46,005 nucleotides of DNA. It comes from Actinomycetota bacterium (GTDB lineage: Bacteria > Actinomycetota > Actinomycetes > S36-B12 > UBA5976). How positions within the stretch are numbered: position 1 is the stretch's first letter; each line of letters starts with the position of its first letter. The position numbers and the translations under genes were made by a program. Under the pieces are notes generated by a model that saw nothing but the letters and a program-made list of their open reading frames with translations, did no database searches and was not told the DNA's origin. The stretch covers positions 1 through 46,005 of the forward strand of contig JAFMIT010000001.1 in NCBI GenBank assembly GCA_017853815.1, read 5' to 3'. Positions 24,791 to 33,343 of this stretch are shown piece after piece.

Positions 24791-25870
24791 ATGTCTTCTT
24801 CCTCTGAATCTCGCCGCAGCAGTGTGCCTGAAACCGTCAAAAATTGGTTTAAGAAAGGCGCCGATGCTGATGCTGTCGGTCTAGAGCCTGGCTGGGAATA
24901 TCTTGATCTCGCCGAGTGGGTCACAGAAGACCAACTCGATGGCTTTGAGCCCATTGATGGTCCAACCGAAATCATCGTGAATCTTCCCAAGAAGTCGATG
25001 GACCTCCAGGCCGAAGCAACACCTGAGTCTCTCTCCGACATTGTTGCCGACGTGATTACTGATATCGAAAACGCTCAGACAGAATTCGATATCAACGAGC
25101 GCGTCAACAAACGTGGCAAGCATGTGATTGCCGTGCTTTCGGGCAAAGGTGGCGTCGGAAAGACAACGACCCTGCTCGGCTTGGCCGGCGCAGCTGCTGC
25201 GCAAGGAAAACGAGTCTTGCTCGTCGACCTCGACCCGCAGGGATCTCTGACGCTGGCGGCGTTAGATGGTGCGGTCACTCGTACTGCCCGAGAAGCGTTC
25301 GATGATGCCAATCTAGCTGACCTTGCAGTGCCGACTGTTTGGCGAGACTTCTCCGGCACCATCGAAATCGTCCCCGCGACGCGGCACCTTGGTCAGATCG
25401 ATGTGCCACTTTCGCCGTTGCATGCGTACTCAACCCTCGTCAATCGCTTGGGTGATCTCACGGCATATGACCTCATGCTGATTGATGCACCTGCGACGCT
25501 GGCGACGTTGGCATTCGAAGCTATCTCACTCGCACACAAGGCAGTCATCGTCACCGAACCAACTCGCTTCGCAGTGACGAGCGCTATTGACGCTGCCGAC
25601 TTTGCTCGTCTAGCCCGTCGAGGCAAGCGCACGTGGAATCGTTCCGTGCATATCCTCTTGAACAAATTTGATGGGTCAGAAGAGAGCACCTACCGCAGCC
25701 GAGAAGTGCAGAGCAATTTCCCAGGGGAAGTTCTCAAGACAAGTATCAGTGCATCCACTGAGATTGATTACGCCAACAGTGCTGGTGTACCAGTTCAGGC
25801 AATTCCTGGAGTTCGCGCCGATTTGGCCGCTCGCCAGTTTGAGGTCTTGCTCAGCGAACTTACTCGTTAA
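24791..25870 (+). CDS. ParA/MinD-type ATPase with N-terminal extension
   Basis: A 359-residue protein. Residues 1-110 are acidic and of unknown fold (includes EPGWEYLDLAEWVTEDQLDG). From about 113 a deviant Walker A ATPase begins: VLSGKGGVGKTTTLLGLAG. It continues with the A' box VLLVDLDPQGSLTLAAL and with YDLMLIDAPATLATLAF. This is the ParA/Soj/MinD fold. No parB, parS-like repeat or minC is next to it, so it is an orphan whose cargo is unknown. The start ATG at 24791 lies 18 bases after the sulfur carrier gene. Its 3' end overlaps the convergent kinase gene by 11 bases. Confidence 0.85.
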   Translation: MSSSSESRRSSVPETVKNWFKKGADADAVGLEPGWEYLDLAEWVTEDQLDGFEPIDGPTEIIVNLPKKSMDLQAEATPESLSDIVADVITDIENAQTEFDINERVNKRGKHVIAVLSGKGGVGKTTTLLGLAGAAAAQGKRVLLVDLDPQGSLTLAALDGAVTRTAREAFDDANLADLAVPTVWRDFSGTIEIVPATRHLGQIDVPLSPLHAYSTLVNRLGDLTAYDLMLIDAPATLATLAFEAISLAHKAVIVTEPTRFAVTSAIDAADFARLARRGKRTWNRSVHILLNKFDGSEESTYRSREVQSNFPGEVLKTSISASTEIDYANSAGVPVQAIPGVRADLAARQFEVLLSELTR

Positions 25871-26423
25871 CCAGAGTTGGAATGACGAGCGAGCAATTCA
25901 GCGCTGTGTGGTCGGTAGCGAAATATTCCGCCTGCGCAAGCTGCCATTGCTCTAGGTGCGGTCGTAACCGCTCTCCATCTCGCGCGATAGCGCGTTCAAG
26001 CGCCTGCCGAGGCTGCGCGTCCAAGAACACGGTGAGATTGGCATGTTGACGCACAGGGCCCGCACATGCACCAACCCCTTCGACAATTAGCGTCTGTCGA
26101 CTCCCCAGTGTTTGCGCAGGCCCCCAGCAATCTGCGGCCCAGTCCCATGTGGCGAACGTAAGCGGCAGTTGTTGCAGGTGGGGGAGAACGATGCTGTCGC
26201 GGATTCGATCGAAGAGTTTCGGCGCGAAGGGGTTTTCCCATCCTTCGTACAGATCGTCCATATGGACGACACTGCAATCGATGAGCTGCTGCGCTAGCGC
26301 CTGTGCCAACTCGGTTTTGCCGCTTCCAGCTGGGCCATCAATGCAGATGAGAGTTCGCGCGTGACCAAACCGTTCGCTGATGCGTGAAAGCACGAGTTCC
26401 GCGGTGGCATTGGTTGAATTCAT
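25860..26423 (-). CDS. P-loop kinase, uridine kinase-like
   Basis: A 187-residue nucleotide-binding protein. Walker A is CIDGPAGSGKTEL at about residues 27-39, and an HMDDLYEGWENPF segment near 54-66 matches the lid/substrate region of uridine kinase-like proteins common in actinobacteria (usual form DDLYPGW). The Arg-rich helix ALERAIARDGERLRPHLEQW near the C terminus fits a phosphate-contact region. The start chosen is ATG at 26423; longer in-frame starts overlap the divergent promoter region. The true substrate is unknown; these proteins are often mis-annotated as uridine kinase. It is convergent with the ParA gene and divergent from the dehydrogenase gene. Confidence 0.8.
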   Translation of the reverse strand: MNSTNATAELVLSRISERFGHARTLICIDGPAGSGKTELAQALAQQLIDCSVVHMDDLYEGWENPFAPKLFDRIRDSIVLPHLQQLPLTFATWDWAADCWGPAQTLGSRQTLIVEGVGACAGPVRQHANLTVFLDAQPRQALERAIARDGERLRPHLEQWQLAQAEYFATDHTALNCSLVIPTLVNE

Positions 26424-26490
26424 CAAGACGGCTCTATTTACAGGATTGAATGATGCGCTAACACTAGGCTGCCGTGCAGAAGGGAAGCAC

Positions 26491-27291
26491 ATGATTCAGC
26501 GTTCACCGTTTGATCTGACGGGGCTCACGGGCTTGATTACCGGCGCCGGCGATGCGCGCGGAATCGGGTTCGCGACGGCGAAAATCATGGTGAACCTTGG
26601 AGCGCGAGTCTTCATCACCTCAACTACTGGTCGTATTTATGAACGAGCTGCTGAATTGCACGGTCCGCGAGTACAGATTGATGCCGGCACTGCAGATTTA
26701 ACTGTGGCGAGTCAAGCGCGAGCGATTGTTCAACAGGCAGCCGTCGATGGACTTGATTTTGTTGTGAACAACGCGGGGATGACGAGTAGCTCTCGCGATG
26801 CCGTAAATAATGGAGAGACTGGAAGTATCGAAGATATTTCTGAAGACGGGTGGCATGCCGGTCTTGATCGAAATCTTGATACGGCATTTCATGTCACTCA
26901 GGCAGCCATTCCTTTTCTTAAAAGTAGCGACTGTGGTCGCATTGTGTTGATGTCGAGTGTGACCGGGCCGCTTATGGCAATGGACAATGACGTTGCGTAT
27001 GCCGCTGCCAAAGCTGCACTTGTTGGCATGACTCGCTCACTCGCGCTTGATCTCGCGAAGTACAACATCACCGCGAACGCAGTTCTGCCAGGCTGGATTG
27101 AAACTGGTTCTCAAACCGATGCCGAAAAGATCGAGGGACGATCGACGCCACTCGGCCGCAGTGGACAACCTGAAGAAGTTGCAGCTCTCGTCGCATGGTT
27201 ATGCAGTCGTCATGCTGGCTATGTCACTGGTCAAGCACTTGTCGTCGACGGTGGCAATTCGATTCAAGAAATGCGCCACACGTCACGTTGA
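26491..27291 (+). CDS. Short-chain dehydrogenase/reductase (SDR)
   Basis: A 266-residue classical SDR oxidoreductase using NAD(P). The cofactor motif is GLITGAGDARGIGFATA (residues 14-30), the NNAG motif is at 93-96, the catalytic serine is in VLMSSVTG near 156, and Tyr170 and Lys174 form YAAAK. PGWIETG follows, then the C-terminal VDGG common to 3-oxoacyl-ACP reductase-like enzymes. The start ATG at 26491 has an AGGGAA site; the longer frame overlaps the divergent kinase gene. TAGGCT at 26465-26470 could be its -10. It stands alone, so the substrate is not predicted. Confidence 0.9.
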   Translation: MIQRSPFDLTGLTGLITGAGDARGIGFATAKIMVNLGARVFITSTTGRIYERAAELHGPRVQIDAGTADLTVASQARAIVQQAAVDGLDFVVNNAGMTSSSRDAVNNGETGSIEDISEDGWHAGLDRNLDTAFHVTQAAIPFLKSSDCGRIVLMSSVTGPLMAMDNDVAYAAAKAALVGMTRSLALDLAKYNITANAVLPGWIETGSQTDAEKIEGRSTPLGRSGQPEEVAALVAWLCSRHAGYVTGQALVVDGGNSIQEMRHTSR

Positions 27292-27505
27292 AACGATTTT
27301 GACGCGTTTAGCCCTTGTGCGAAATCGTGTCAATAAGAGTTTTTCCAAGTTTCTTCCAAGAAAAAGCCAAAATGAACTTGACTCACGCTCTGCAACTTTG
27401 GGACTCTTAGCCCCGATTCGTGGGGAATCAATAAGTAACAGACAGCTCGCGGCACGGCGCTACCTGCGTTGTGCTGTTAAGAAGCACTAGAGAAGGGGAA
27501 GTCGA
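27292..27505 (+). promoter_or_regulatory. Upstream region of the peroxidase gene
   Basis: This 214-base gap holds no gene. It contains the direct repeat TTCCAAG (about 27341 and 27352), a TTGACT box at 27378-27383 without a well spaced -10, and an inverted repeat GTGCT-N7-AGCAC at 27471-27487 just before the ribosome site AGAAGGGG. The inverted repeat could be an operator or a 5' untranslated hairpin. No riboswitch was recognised. Confidence 0.35.
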
Positions 27506-30500
27506 GTGCGACTTCGTTCAGTTCAAGCGATTACCGCTTTGGCTGCTGTGGTCATCGGATCACTGCCAGTTATCGCCGGTGTCAGTACGCCCGCAAGCGC
27601 AGCAGCGCCTGAGGCTCCACACATTCCACTCACCCAGACTGACCTCGAGTTCATTCTCGATCAGGTCATGATTGGTGAAGCACACGCCAACCGCACTCGT
27701 ACTGCGACTGGCTACACCACCAGCTGCTTGACTGCAGCTGATATCCCAGCTGGTCGTCTTGCTTTGACGTACCCCTACCAGGTCACACAGCCTTGGGGTA
27801 TCCGTCAGGTCGACGGTCGTTGCAACAGCCTTGTGACTGGCCAGCGTGAATGGGGTGCGTCGGACAACATCTTCCCACGCATGGTTCCCGCGAACTACAA
27901 GTCTCCTTACACCGTTGGTGCAAACGTCACGGATCCAAGCCCTCGATACATCTCTAACTTGATTGCGGATCAGACCAGCAACAACCCTGCGGCAACAGCA
28001 GTTGCAAACCGCATGGCAGCTGTGTCATCTACCGTGACCAACCCAACGAGCGGTTTGACCTCGACCCTGTACGAACTGGGCAACGTCACTCCCGACTTCG
28101 CAGTGTCTGCGCCGTACAACAGCTGGTTCACGCTGTTCGGTCAGTTCTTCGACCACGGTCTTGACTTGGTGCCCAAAGCAAATGCTGGTTCGGTCCTGAT
28201 TCCATTGGCATCAGACGATCCACTGTACGTCGCAGGTAGCCCCACGAACTTCATGGCCTTGACCCGTGCAGCTAACACTGCCGGCGAAAGCATCAACCTC
28301 ACGACTCCTTACGTCGATCAGAACCAGACCTACACCTCGATTCCTTCTCATCAGGTGTTCTTGCGCGAATACACCCTCGTTGGTGGCCGCCCATACGCAA
28401 CAGGTGCTTTGTTCGACGGCAAGGACAACGGCGTTACTAACCACGGTTTGCCAACCTGGGCTGAAGTCAAGGCTCAGGCCGCGGCCATGCTCGGCATTCA
28501 GCTGACGGACTACGACGTTGTGAGCATCCCTACGGTTGTCACCGACCAGTACGGCAAGTTCACCCCAGCTGCCAACGGCGCTGCTCAGCTTTTGAGCACC
28601 GCAGGTGGTTTGCTGCCAGGTTCACTCGCATCGCCAATCTCAACCGCTGGTGCAAAGCCAACCGGTCACGCGTTCTTGGATGACATTGCACACGCTGCAG
28701 TTCCATTCGGTGCCGGCGGGCCAAAGCTTCCAGACGTTGACAGCGCAATCGGTTTGACCGGCTCCTCTGCGACTTACTACGACAACGAACTTCTTGATGC
28801 TCACTACATCACTGGCGACGGTCGCGGTAACGAAAACATTGGTCTTACCTCTATTCACCATATCTTCCACTCAGAGCACAACACCGTTATGGCTGACATC
28901 CAGGCTCTCGCTGCAACGCTGCCAAACACCAGCACCGCACGTTTGAGCTTCTGGCAGCAAAACATTGGTGGCCAGACTGTGTGGAACGGCGAGCGCTTGT
29001 TCCAGGCAGCTCGTATGGTGACTGAAGCTGAATACCAGCACTTGGTGTTTGGTGAATTTGCTCGCCGCATTCAGCCAAACTTGGCTGCTTTCGGTGGCTA
29101 CTTCACGACCATCAACTCTGACATCCCTGCGGAATTCGCACACGCTGTCTACCGCTTCGGTCACTCTATGTTGAACGAAACCGTCGCTCGTCAGAATGAA
29201 GCAGGTGTGGATCAGTCAATCGACTTGATCCCAGCCTTCTTGAATCCGAAGTCCTGGCGTCAAAGCGGTACGTACGTGAACGGTGTCAATTCGCTCGGCG
29301 CCTACAACACCCTCACACCATTCCAGGGTGCAGGTGCAGTGGCACAGGGCATGACCGCTCAGCACGGAAACGAAATTGACGAGTTCACGACTGAAGCTCT
29401 TCGCAACAACCTGGTTGGTCTTCCACTCGACCTTCCAACGTTGAACATCACTCGCGCACGCGACACCGGTACTCCTTCTCTGAATGAGTTCCGTCGCTCG
29501 ATTTACAACAAGACCCGTAACGTCGCACTGCGTCCTTACCGTTCTTGGTACGAGTTCGGCACCAAGTTGCGCAACCCAGAATCTCTGGTCAACTTCGTTG
29601 CTGCCTACAGCACTCACCCAACCATCACTGCTGCTACCACCCGCGCGGACAAGCGTGCAGCAGCTGCCGTTTTGACGAACGCATCGACCGCAACTGGTTA
29701 CGCGTTCTTGCACAACACCAGCACCGTTGGTTTGGGTTCAGCTGCTGATCTCGAGAACATCGACCTGTGGATGGGTGGCTTGGCAGAACGCCCAGCTCTC
29801 GGTCTGTTGGTTGGTCTCTTGGGCTCAACCTTTGACTACGTGTTCACCACCACCTTGCAGAACTTGCAGGATGGCGATCGCTTCTACTACCTCGGTCGTT
29901 GGGCTGGTACCAACTTCGCGGGCGAACTCGAAGTGGCTGGTTTCTCGCAGCTCGTTCAGCGCAACTCAACCGCGTCGCACTTGCCTGATCCAGTGTTCAG
30001 CAAGCCAAACTGCACAATCGAAGTTGGAACTCTCACCTTCGACTCGGTCGGTTTCGCTCAGAATGCACCTGCAGGTTGCCCTGGCATCATCCAGACCCCA
30101 ACCGGCCGCATCGTTTACGACGGCATGGCGAACGTTGTGTTCGGTGGCACCCAGGGTGCAAACAGCATCAACGCCGGTCGCCAGGACGACACCGTCTGGG
30201 GCGATGGCGGCAACGATGACATCGAAGGCGGCATGGGTAACGACTTCTTGATGGGTGGCACCGGTAACGATGTCATCCAGGACGAAGACGGTATCGACGT
30301 CCTCAAGGGCGAGGCTGGTGACGACGTTCTCAACGGCGGTCCTGGTCTCGACATCATGAGCGGTGGCACCGGCAACGATGCCCTGTTCGGTGGTTTCGCA
30401 AACGCCAAGGCCATGATCTGTGGCGCTGGTAACGACTACACCTACGGTTCAAACGACGCTGACGCCATCAATGGTGACGACGGCAACGACTGGCTCGAAG

Positions 30501-32395
30501 GTGCAGGCGGCGCTGACGTCATCACTGGTAACTCCGGTAATGCCTTCCAGACCCTCTACCCAGGCGATGACGTCCTCATCGGCGGCGACGGTCTCGACTC
30601 CTTCCTTGGTGAAGGTGGCACGGACATTATGGTGGATCTCAACACAGGCAATATCTACGATGGTGGAGCTGGCTACGACTGGGTGACCCGTCGTCTCAGC
30701 AACACCCCAGCTGATATCGACTTGCTGAACGGCAACGTCATCACGCCAGTCCCAGGTATCACTGTTGACACCTTCCTCTTCGTGGAAGCTGCGTCAGGTG
30801 GCTCAGGCAACGACATCCTTCGCGGTGACGACCTCGGCAACGGTGGATTCTTGAACAACGATCTCACCCAGCCTGGCGTTATCACCGGTCTGAGTGCCGT
30901 TCTTGGTGGTGCAGCAACCTTCGCACGAGGCAACATCCTCCTCGGTGGCGCAGGTAATGACACCATCCAGGGCCGCGGTGGCGATGACATCATCGATGGT
31001 GACAAGGAATTGAACGTTCGCATCAGCATCCGTTCAGTTGCTAACCCAGCGTTGGAAATCGCGACGGTTCAGAGCCTCTCTGACATCACTGCCGATCTTC
31101 ACGATCGCATCGTCAGCCCATCACAGTTGGTCGTGGTTCGCGAAATCACCACCACCGGTGTGTCGGCAGACGTTGACACGGCTGTATACCAGAACCTCCG
31201 CGCTAACTACACGATCACTCGTGTGGCTGGCACCACGGATACCTGGACTGTCACCGACAACACAGCTGCCGGTACTGCCGCTAACGGTTTGACCTTGAAC
31301 GACGGCATCGACACCGTGAGCGGTATCGAACAGCTTCAGTTCGCAGATCAGATCGTGACGCTGCCACGCCCAGCAACTGTTGGCGCGGTTACCTTCAGCC
31401 CATCTGACGTTCCAGTGGCTGACAATGCAATCTCGATCAACGCATGGGTTACTCCTTCGGTTGGTGCAACTGCTCAGACTTACACCTGGCAGTACCAGAA
31501 CACCTTGGGTAACTGGATCAACGTGGCTACCGGTAGCCAGTCGTTCATCCCAACCACCGCATACGTTGGCCGTCCATTGCGTGTCGTCTACAGCTTCGTT
31601 GATAGTTTCGGTTTGACGAACTCGTTCAACTCGACACCAACGCAGCCAGTGGATCCAGGTATCGCACTCCCTGCAAACAACCCTGCAACTGGTGCTCCAG
31701 TCATCAGCGATACGACGCCTACGGCGACCTTCGCTCTGTCTGCAGTTACCACATCTATCGCTGACGTTGATGGCATCGCAAGCGCCTTCAGCTACCAGTG
31801 GCAGATTCGCACCAGCACTGTCGGTTCAGCGTTCACGAACATCGCTAATGCAACGAACCCGACATACACCCCAGTTGCTGCAAACGCGGGTTCCATCATT
31901 CGCTTGATGATTCAGTTCACTGATGGCATCGGCTATGTTGAAACTGTGTACTCAGCTGAAACAGGTGTAGTGGGTAACTTCTACGCAGGTACTGCTGCAG
32001 TCGATCGTTACACCGGTACCGCTGGTTCTGACGTCATGAACGGCCTTGCCGGTGCAGACGTCATCAACGGCGCAGCTGGAGCTGACATCATCGACGGTGG
32101 CGTCAACGCTGACACCCTCACGGGTGGCACCGGTTCGGACATCTTCTTGACTGGCTTGACCTTCGGAGCGGACATCATCACTGACTTCGACGCCACGCCA
32201 GCAGGTGGTCAGGACTTCATCGATCTGCGCCCAATGGGTGTCACCGCAGCTAACTTCGCAACGCGAGTTACGTGGGCACTCAACGCAGGTACCGTGTTGA
32301 TCAACGTCAGCAACGGCACCGCACAGGGCACATTCCGACTGAACTCCGTCACGAACGCGGCGCTCATCGACATTACCGACTTCATCACCCTGTAA
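27506..32395 (+). CDS. Exported animal-type heme peroxidase with RTX calcium-binding repeats
   Basis: A 1629-residue secreted protein. A Sec signal peptide (about 1-33, ending PASAAA) comes first, then a peroxidase-cyclooxygenase superfamily domain up to about residue 830. Distal His217 and heme-linked Asp216 lie in GQFFDHGLDLVP. Arg440 and Glu443 lie in GRGNENIGLTSIHHIF, matching the R-x-x-E of mammalian peroxidases, and proximal His553 is in YRFGHSMLNETV. NITRARDTGTPSLNEFR and IDLWMGGLAE are further marks. RTX-type nonapeptides such as GGTGNDVI and GGAGNDTI follow (about 880-1070 and 1140-1170), then two Ig-like repeats (about 1291-1490) and a final RTX block (1500-1550). The layout recalls the Mn(II)-oxidising peroxidase MopA of Aurantimonas and Roseobacter relatives; that activity is inference. 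Start is GTG with AGAAGGGG upstream. Confidence 0.9.
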   Translation: MRLRSVQAITALAAVVIGSLPVIAGVSTPASAAAPEAPHIPLTQTDLEFILDQVMIGEAHANRTRTATGYTTSCLTAADIPAGRLALTYPYQVTQPWGIRQVDGRCNSLVTGQREWGASDNIFPRMVPANYKSPYTVGANVTDPSPRYISNLIADQTSNNPAATAVANRMAAVSSTVTNPTSGLTSTLYELGNVTPDFAVSAPYNSWFTLFGQFFDHGLDLVPKANAGSVLIPLASDDPLYVAGSPTNFMALTRAANTAGESINLTTPYVDQNQTYTSIPSHQVFLREYTLVGGRPYATGALFDGKDNGVTNHGLPTWAEVKAQAAAMLGIQLTDYDVVSIPTVVTDQYGKFTPAANGAAQLLSTAGGLLPGSLASPISTAGAKPTGHAFLDDIAHAAVPFGAGGPKLPDVDSAIGLTGSSATYYDNELLDAHYITGDGRGNENIGLTSIHHIFHSEHNTVMADIQALAATLPNTSTARLSFWQQNIGGQTVWNGERLFQAARMVTEAEYQHLVFGEFARRIQPNLAAFGGYFTTINSDIPAEFAHAVYRFGHSMLNETVARQNEAGVDQSIDLIPAFLNPKSWRQSGTYVNGVNSLGAYNTLTPFQGAGAVAQGMTAQHGNEIDEFTTEALRNNLVGLPLDLPTLNITRARDTGTPSLNEFRRSIYNKTRNVALRPYRSWYEFGTKLRNPESLVNFVAAYSTHPTITAATTRADKRAAAAVLTNASTATGYAFLHNTSTVGLGSAADLENIDLWMGGLAERPALGLLVGLLGSTFDYVFTTTLQNLQDGDRFYYLGRWAGTNFAGELEVAGFSQLVQRNSTASHLPDPVFSKPNCTIEVGTLTFDSVGFAQNAPAGCPGIIQTPTGRIVYDGMANVVFGGTQGANSINAGRQDDTVWGDGGNDDIEGGMGNDFLMGGTGNDVIQDEDGIDVLKGEAGDDVLNGGPGLDIMSGGTGNDALFGGFANAKAMICGAGNDYTYGSNDADAINGDDGNDWLEGAGGADVITGNSGNAFQTLYPGDDVLIGGDGLDSFLGEGGTDIMVDLNTGNIYDGGAGYDWVTRRLSNTPADIDLLNGNVITPVPGITVDTFLFVEAASGGSGNDILRGDDLGNGGFLNNDLTQPGVITGLSAVLGGAATFARGNILLGGAGNDTIQGRGGDDIIDGDKELNVRISIRSVANPALEIATVQSLSDITADLHDRIVSPSQLVVVREITTTGVSADVDTAVYQNLRANYTITRVAGTTDTWTVTDNTAAGTAANGLTLNDGIDTVSGIEQLQFADQIVTLPRPATVGAVTFSPSDVPVADNAISINAWVTPSVGATAQTYTWQYQNTLGNWINVATGSQSFIPTTAYVGRPLRVVYSFVDSFGLTNSFNSTPTQPVDPGIALPANNPATGAPVISDTTPTATFALSAVTTSIADVDGIASAFSYQWQIRTSTVGSAFTNIANATNPTYTPVAANAGSIIRLMIQFTDGIGYVETVYSAETGVVGNFYAGTAAVDRYTGTAGSDVMNGLAGADVINGAAGADIIDGGVNADTLTGGTGSDIFLTGLTFGADIITDFDATPAGGQDFIDLRPMGVTAANFATRVTWALNAGTVLINVSNGTAQGTFRLNSVTNAALIDITDFITL
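30140..30700 (+). repeat. RTX repeat block within the peroxidase gene
   Basis: Tandem imperfect nine-codon units encoding the G-G-x-G-x-D-x-L/I-x pattern, for example GGNDDIEGG, GMGNDFLMG, GTGNDVIQD and GEAGDDVLNG. Such repeats form calcium-binding parallel beta rolls. Smaller blocks recur at about 30930-31000 and 32005-32150. Confidence 0.88.
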
Positions 32396-32415
32396 GGCTG
32401 ATTCGGTAAGTTCTC

Positions 32416-32463
32416 AATCAGGGCTCGGCACTCCTTCGGGAGTCCCGGGCCCTGATTCTTTTG
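32416..32463 (+). terminator. Intrinsic terminator of the peroxidase gene
   Basis: A long hairpin: AATCAGGGC (32416-32424) pairs with GCCCTGATT (32449-32457). An inner stem, with CGG/CCG and ACTCC/GGAGT, is capped by a TTCG tetraloop. The tail is CTTTTGT. It ends transcription 20 bases after the peroxidase stop. Confidence 0.92.
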
Positions 32464-32653
32464 TCTAGAAAGAATGGCGCGTCCATTTTCGGGCGGATTA
32501 TTCGCTGAATATTCGATTTGGAAATGATTCGGAACGCGAATAGTTAATGGTGCCGTTTGGCACTACCAGCGGCGTCGACTCTGCTCTAACTTTCACTTTG
32601 CAACCACCACAAGGTCTGATCTACAAAATCAGATGAAGGAAAGCAGAGAGATT

Positions 32654-32830
32654 ATGAAGCGTTTGCTCGCTATGTTTGTTAAGTCAGACGAAGGCGCCAC
32701 TGCGGTCGAATACGCATTGCTCGTCGGTCTGATTGCCGTCGTATTGATTGTTGGCGTTGGCTTGTTCGGTACCAATCTGAACACCTTCTTCAACTCCATT
32801 GCCACCTGGGTACAGGGGATCATGCCGTAA
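32654..32830 (+). CDS. flp: Flp/Fap type IVb pilin
   Basis: The major subunit of the Tad pilus, 58 residues. The prepilin-peptidase site is EG-ATAVEYALLVGLIAVV: cleavage after Gly14 leaves Glu at mature position 5 and Tyr at 6, the classic Flp motif. The hydrophobic assembly helix is followed by GTNLNTFFNSIATWV. I take ATG at 32654 as the start because the short basic leader MKRLLAMFVKSDEG is typical. An in-frame ATG at 32633 would add seven residues and cannot be excluded. The gene opens the pilus locus, and the peptidase that would process it is at the other end of the cluster. Confidence 0.93.
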   Translation: MKRLLAMFVKSDEGATAVEYALLVGLIAVVLIVGVGLFGTNLNTFFNSIATWVQGIMP

Positions 32831-32857
32831 ACGGCCCGGAGCCCTATCGAGCTTCGC

Positions 32858-33343
32858 GTGGTGAAATCGATGTCCCCCAGAGGATTCGCCAAGCGGAGTA
32901 CCCAGCGAGATAGTGGCGCGATCGCGGTGGAATTCGCCCTGGTCGCGCCATTATTGCTGCTACTCCTCGTTGTTGTTATCGACTTCGGTCGCTACTTTTT
33001 CGTCCAAATCAGTTTGAACGCTGCCAGCCATGAAGCTGTGCGCGTCGGCAGTCTGATTGAGATCAGCGGACTTGAAATGCAATCGCTTGCGCGCACAGCT
33101 GCGCCGGGGGCGCCAGGTCTCGCGGTTAAGAACCAAACATCAACGAGTCTCGTTGTTAAGGCATGTGCGAGCACGACTGTCTGCACGCCGACAACGCTTC
33201 CACTCACCAAACTGTGTGACATCAACACTCAACGAGACATCTTGTATGTGACGGTCACGCTTCCATTTGAATGGCTGACGCCGGTGTTCTCGTCGGCCTC
33301 CCCGAATCTCACAGCGCGGGCGGTGATGTTGTGTTCCATCTAA
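32858..33343 (+). CDS. TadE-like minor pseudopilin
   Basis: A 161-residue protein with a prepilin-like N terminus: RDSGAIAVEFALVAPLLLLL, where cleavage after Gly20 would leave Glu at position 5. The motif IDFGRYFFVQISLNAASHEAVR is the TadE family signature. The C-terminal part contains several cysteines (KACASTTVCTP) that may form disulfides outside the cell. Possible starts are GTG at 32858 or 32861, or ATG at 32870, with no strong ribosome site. It overlaps the next gene, so it belongs to the pilus operon. Confidence 0.88.
   Translation: MVKSMSPRGFAKRSTQRDSGAIAVEFALVAPLLLLLLVVVIDFGRYFFVQISLNAASHEAVRVGSLIEISGLEMQSLARTAAPGAPGLAVKNQTSTSLVVKACASTTVCTPTTLPLTKLCDINTQRDILYVTVTLPFEWLTPVFSSASPNLTARAVMLCSI

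Noticed and set aside
26380..26490. Upstream extension of the dehydrogenase frame
   Set aside because: It overlaps the divergent kinase start and promoter region; the SDR fold begins right after the ATG at 26491, which has its own ribosome site.
30140..30700. Tandem Gly-Asn-Asp repeats considered as an assembly artefact or a mobile repeat
   Set aside because: The units are imperfect, stay in frame and match RTX calcium-binding repeats, so they are coding.
32464..32653. Gap before the pilin gene checked for a small gene or riboswitch
   Set aside because: No frame with a ribosome site. Only a small GTGCC/GGCAC hairpin near 32550 and AT-rich promoter-like sequence are visible.
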